Shown here: positions 62,680 through 64,000 of the stretch, one piece after another
Layout of the letters: the number at the start of each line of letters is the position of its first letter
Numbering within the stretch: the stretch's first letter is position 1
NCBI GenBank assembly: GCA_038127535.1
Contig: JAYPHU010000012.1
Coordinates: forward strand, 1-64,000
DNA: 64,000 nt
Reading direction: 5' to 3'
From: JAYPHU01 sp038127535
Lineage (GTDB): Bacteria > Pseudomonadota > Alphaproteobacteria > Rhodospirillales > UBA2165
Notes under the pieces: model-generated
Seen by the model: the letters and a program-made list of their open reading frames with translations, nothing else
Told to the model about the DNA's origin: nothing
The model's database searches: none
Translations under genes and position numbers: made by a program

Positions 62680-62851
62680 TTTGTCCAATCCTCCGTTTCT
62701 TTTGCCGGTCATCGTGATCCCTGATCTTTGAAGGTTTCTTAATACACTGCTTGCGGGAGGCGGCGTTTACAAAGCCGGTTGCCGGTCAAGGTTTGGCTGG
62801 TCAGCGCGGCGCGAATGCCTACAATCGGCCTAAAATCGTGATCGGACTCCT

Positions 62852-63733
62852 ATGAACCCCAACTCATCCCTTCCCGGTATTTTGCTGATGACCGCGTCGG
62901 TGTTTTTTTTCGCCGCCAAAGACGTGCTGGCAAAGATGGCCGGCGATGCCTATGCGCCGGTGCAGATCATCTGGACACAGTTCGCCTTCATGACGGCGGT
63001 CTATCTGCCGATCCTGGTGGTCAAGTTCGGCTGGGGCATCCTGATCCCCCGGCCCTTAGGCTGGCAGATCGTCCGGGGGCTGTGCATCGTCACGGCCATG
63101 GGCCTGTTGTACTGGTCGCTGATCCTGATCCCGCTGGCCGACGCCACGGCGATGGCCTTTACCGCGCCGTTGATCGTCACCGCGCTGTCGCCGCTTTTAT
63201 TGGGCGAGAAGGTGGGCTGGCAACGCTGGGCAATGGTGATCCTGGGCTTTTCCGGCGCGTTGATTCTGCTTCGCCCGGCCTTTACCGGCGACGGAATCGG
63301 CTACATCGTCGGTTTCTTTGCCGGCGTCTTCATGGGAGTCTTCTATGCGCTGAACCGGAAGCTGGCGACCGCCGCGCCGCCCATCGCCTCAATCGCCTAT
63401 GCCGGCTACATCGGCGTGATCGCGGCGACCCCGTTCACCGTGTTCAACTGGACCCCGCCCCAGGAAGGGGACGGCTGGATCATCTTCGGCTTTGTCGTCC
63501 TGGCGGCCATCGGCCAGACGCTGCTGATCTCCGCCTTCCGCTATGGCCAGGCCAGCCTGGTCGCACCGTTTCACTATGTGCAGATACTTGCCGCCACGTC
63601 GTTCGGCTGGATGTTCTTTGAACAACTGCCGGACGGCTACACCTGGCTTGGCGTGGCCATCGTAGTCGGCTCCGGGCTCTACATTGCGCTCCGGGAAGCT
63701 CAACAATCCTTGGACGCCGCGAGGGCCGGCTAG
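62852..63733 (+). CDS. EamA-family (DMT) transporter
   Basis: A 293-residue inner-membrane carrier with ten predicted helices in two repeats. The first repeat starts GILLMTASVFFFAAKDVLAKM; the motif YWSLILIPLADATAMAFTAPLIVTALSPLLLGEKVGWQRW is typical of the RhaT/EamA group, and the second half has FRYGQASLVAPFHYVQILAATSFGWMFFEQLP. It probably exports an amino acid or other metabolite. Its TAG overlaps the stop codon of the convergent gene at the window end. Confidence 0.88.
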   Translation: MNPNSSLPGILLMTASVFFFAAKDVLAKMAGDAYAPVQIIWTQFAFMTAVYLPILVVKFGWGILIPRPLGWQIVRGLCIVTAMGLLYWSLILIPLADATAMAFTAPLIVTALSPLLLGEKVGWQRWAMVILGFSGALILLRPAFTGDGIGYIVGFFAGVFMGVFYALNRKLATAAPPIASIAYAGYIGVIAATPFTVFNWTPPQEGDGWIIFGFVVLAAIGQTLLISAFRYGQASLVAPFHYVQILAATSFGWMFFEQLPDGYTWLGVAIVVGSGLYIALREAQQSLDAARAG

Positions 63734-64000
63734 GATTTATCCAGCACACTCTGGGTTAGCTGCACCAGCAGCTTGGGTAAGAACGGGTCTGACTGCTCCA
63801 CGTGCTTGATCGAACCGAACGCATTGAACAGCCGCTAGTCATCCAGACAGAGGGCGCTCAAAACGGTGATTCGGCTTTCGGAATTGCTCAGGTTCATTGA
63901 CCCGCCCTTGCACAAGTCTTCCCCGTCATCGCCCTCGGCAGCAACAAAGGCAATATGATAAACGAAGTTGGAGACGCCAGTCTCCGCCGGGTTCTGGGTG
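63730..64000 (-). pseudogene. 3' part of an unidentified gene with in-frame TAG
   Basis: On the minus strand the frame runs in from the right edge: FVYHIAFVAAEGDDGEDL, then ITVLSALCLDD, TAG at 63835-63837, RLFNAFGSIKHVEQSDPFLP and LLVQLTQSVLDKS to the stop at 63730-63732. Trp (TGG) fits well at the stop (LDDWRLF). The family is not recognised. The 5' part lies outside the window. Confidence 0.55.

Noticed and set aside
1..64000. CRISPR arrays, rRNA and tRNA genes
   Set aside because: I saw no regularly spaced repeats and no rRNA or tRNA-like sequence; a tRNAscan run would be decisive.

Overview
The window looks like chromosomal DNA of a marine or host-associated alphaproteobacterium, probably Rhodospirillales-like. 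Most of it is GC-rich with alphaproteobacterial gene types: an MmcB-type repair nuclease, a FixJ-type response regulator, DUF6134, an AsmA-family protein, an SCO protein and a TRAP transporter. Exact taxonomy cannot be read from the sequence alone. Two 100-base runs of N (9859-9958 and 18919-19018) show it is a scaffold.

Region 1-8550 is an accessory, decaying stretch. It holds a truncated IS3-family transposase, an AT-rich orphan gene, AT-rich remnants, a serine-recombinase fragment, a DUF6134 gene, a ChaN-PDZ lipoprotein gene followed by a broken M1 aminopeptidase, an IS1182-type transposase remnant and a Cache sensor-domain fragment. Region 8700-19600 carries regulators (XRE, MarR, response regulators, an Hpt-receiver remnant), a CocE-type hydrolase next to a broken lipase, a TlpA-like thioredoxin, maleylacetoacetate isomerase, a FecR-cyclophilin fusion and a signal-peptidase-like protein. 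Region 19700-24700 holds AmpD, an EamA transporter, a DjlA-like co-chaperone, a TPR/O-GlcNAc-transferase-like enzyme and a DUF3750 protein.

Region 25100-40000 is a catabolic and transport block. A minus-strand set (amidohydrolase, molybdopterin dehydrogenase large subunit, zinc alcohol dehydrogenase, MBL hydrolase) diverges from a TRAP dctPQM operon followed by a fused HyuA-HyuB/5-oxoprolinase, with two overlapping MFS exporters converging on it. Region 40200-57000 is mostly housekeeping: AsmA-like protein, CobD, SCO, YcgN, YgjP-like peptidase, Ada-type methyltransferase, MmcB, YjbQ, a second TPR/OGT, a receiver-pentapeptide pseudogene, ChaC, SMP-30 and a shortened MscS. Region 56900-59800 encodes a TauD-type dioxygenase with a fumarate-reductase-like flavoprotein and its Fe-S partner. 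The right end has a coiled-coil exported protein, an Hsp20, a 29-aa membrane peptide, an EamA transporter and a broken gene.

Two things stand out. First, a peroxiredoxin-like gene at 61338-61820 has an in-frame TGA exactly at the peroxidatic cysteine (W-U-P-Y-C), followed at the right distance by a perfect 6-bp GC hairpin with G in the second loop position, as expected of a bacterial SECIS; it is a strong selenoprotein candidate. Second, at least ten other genes carry single in-frame nonsense codons (TAA, TAG and TGA alike) or one-base indels in homopolymers, which suggests ongoing genome decay, or base-level sequence error. That high background is also the main argument against the selenoprotein reading.
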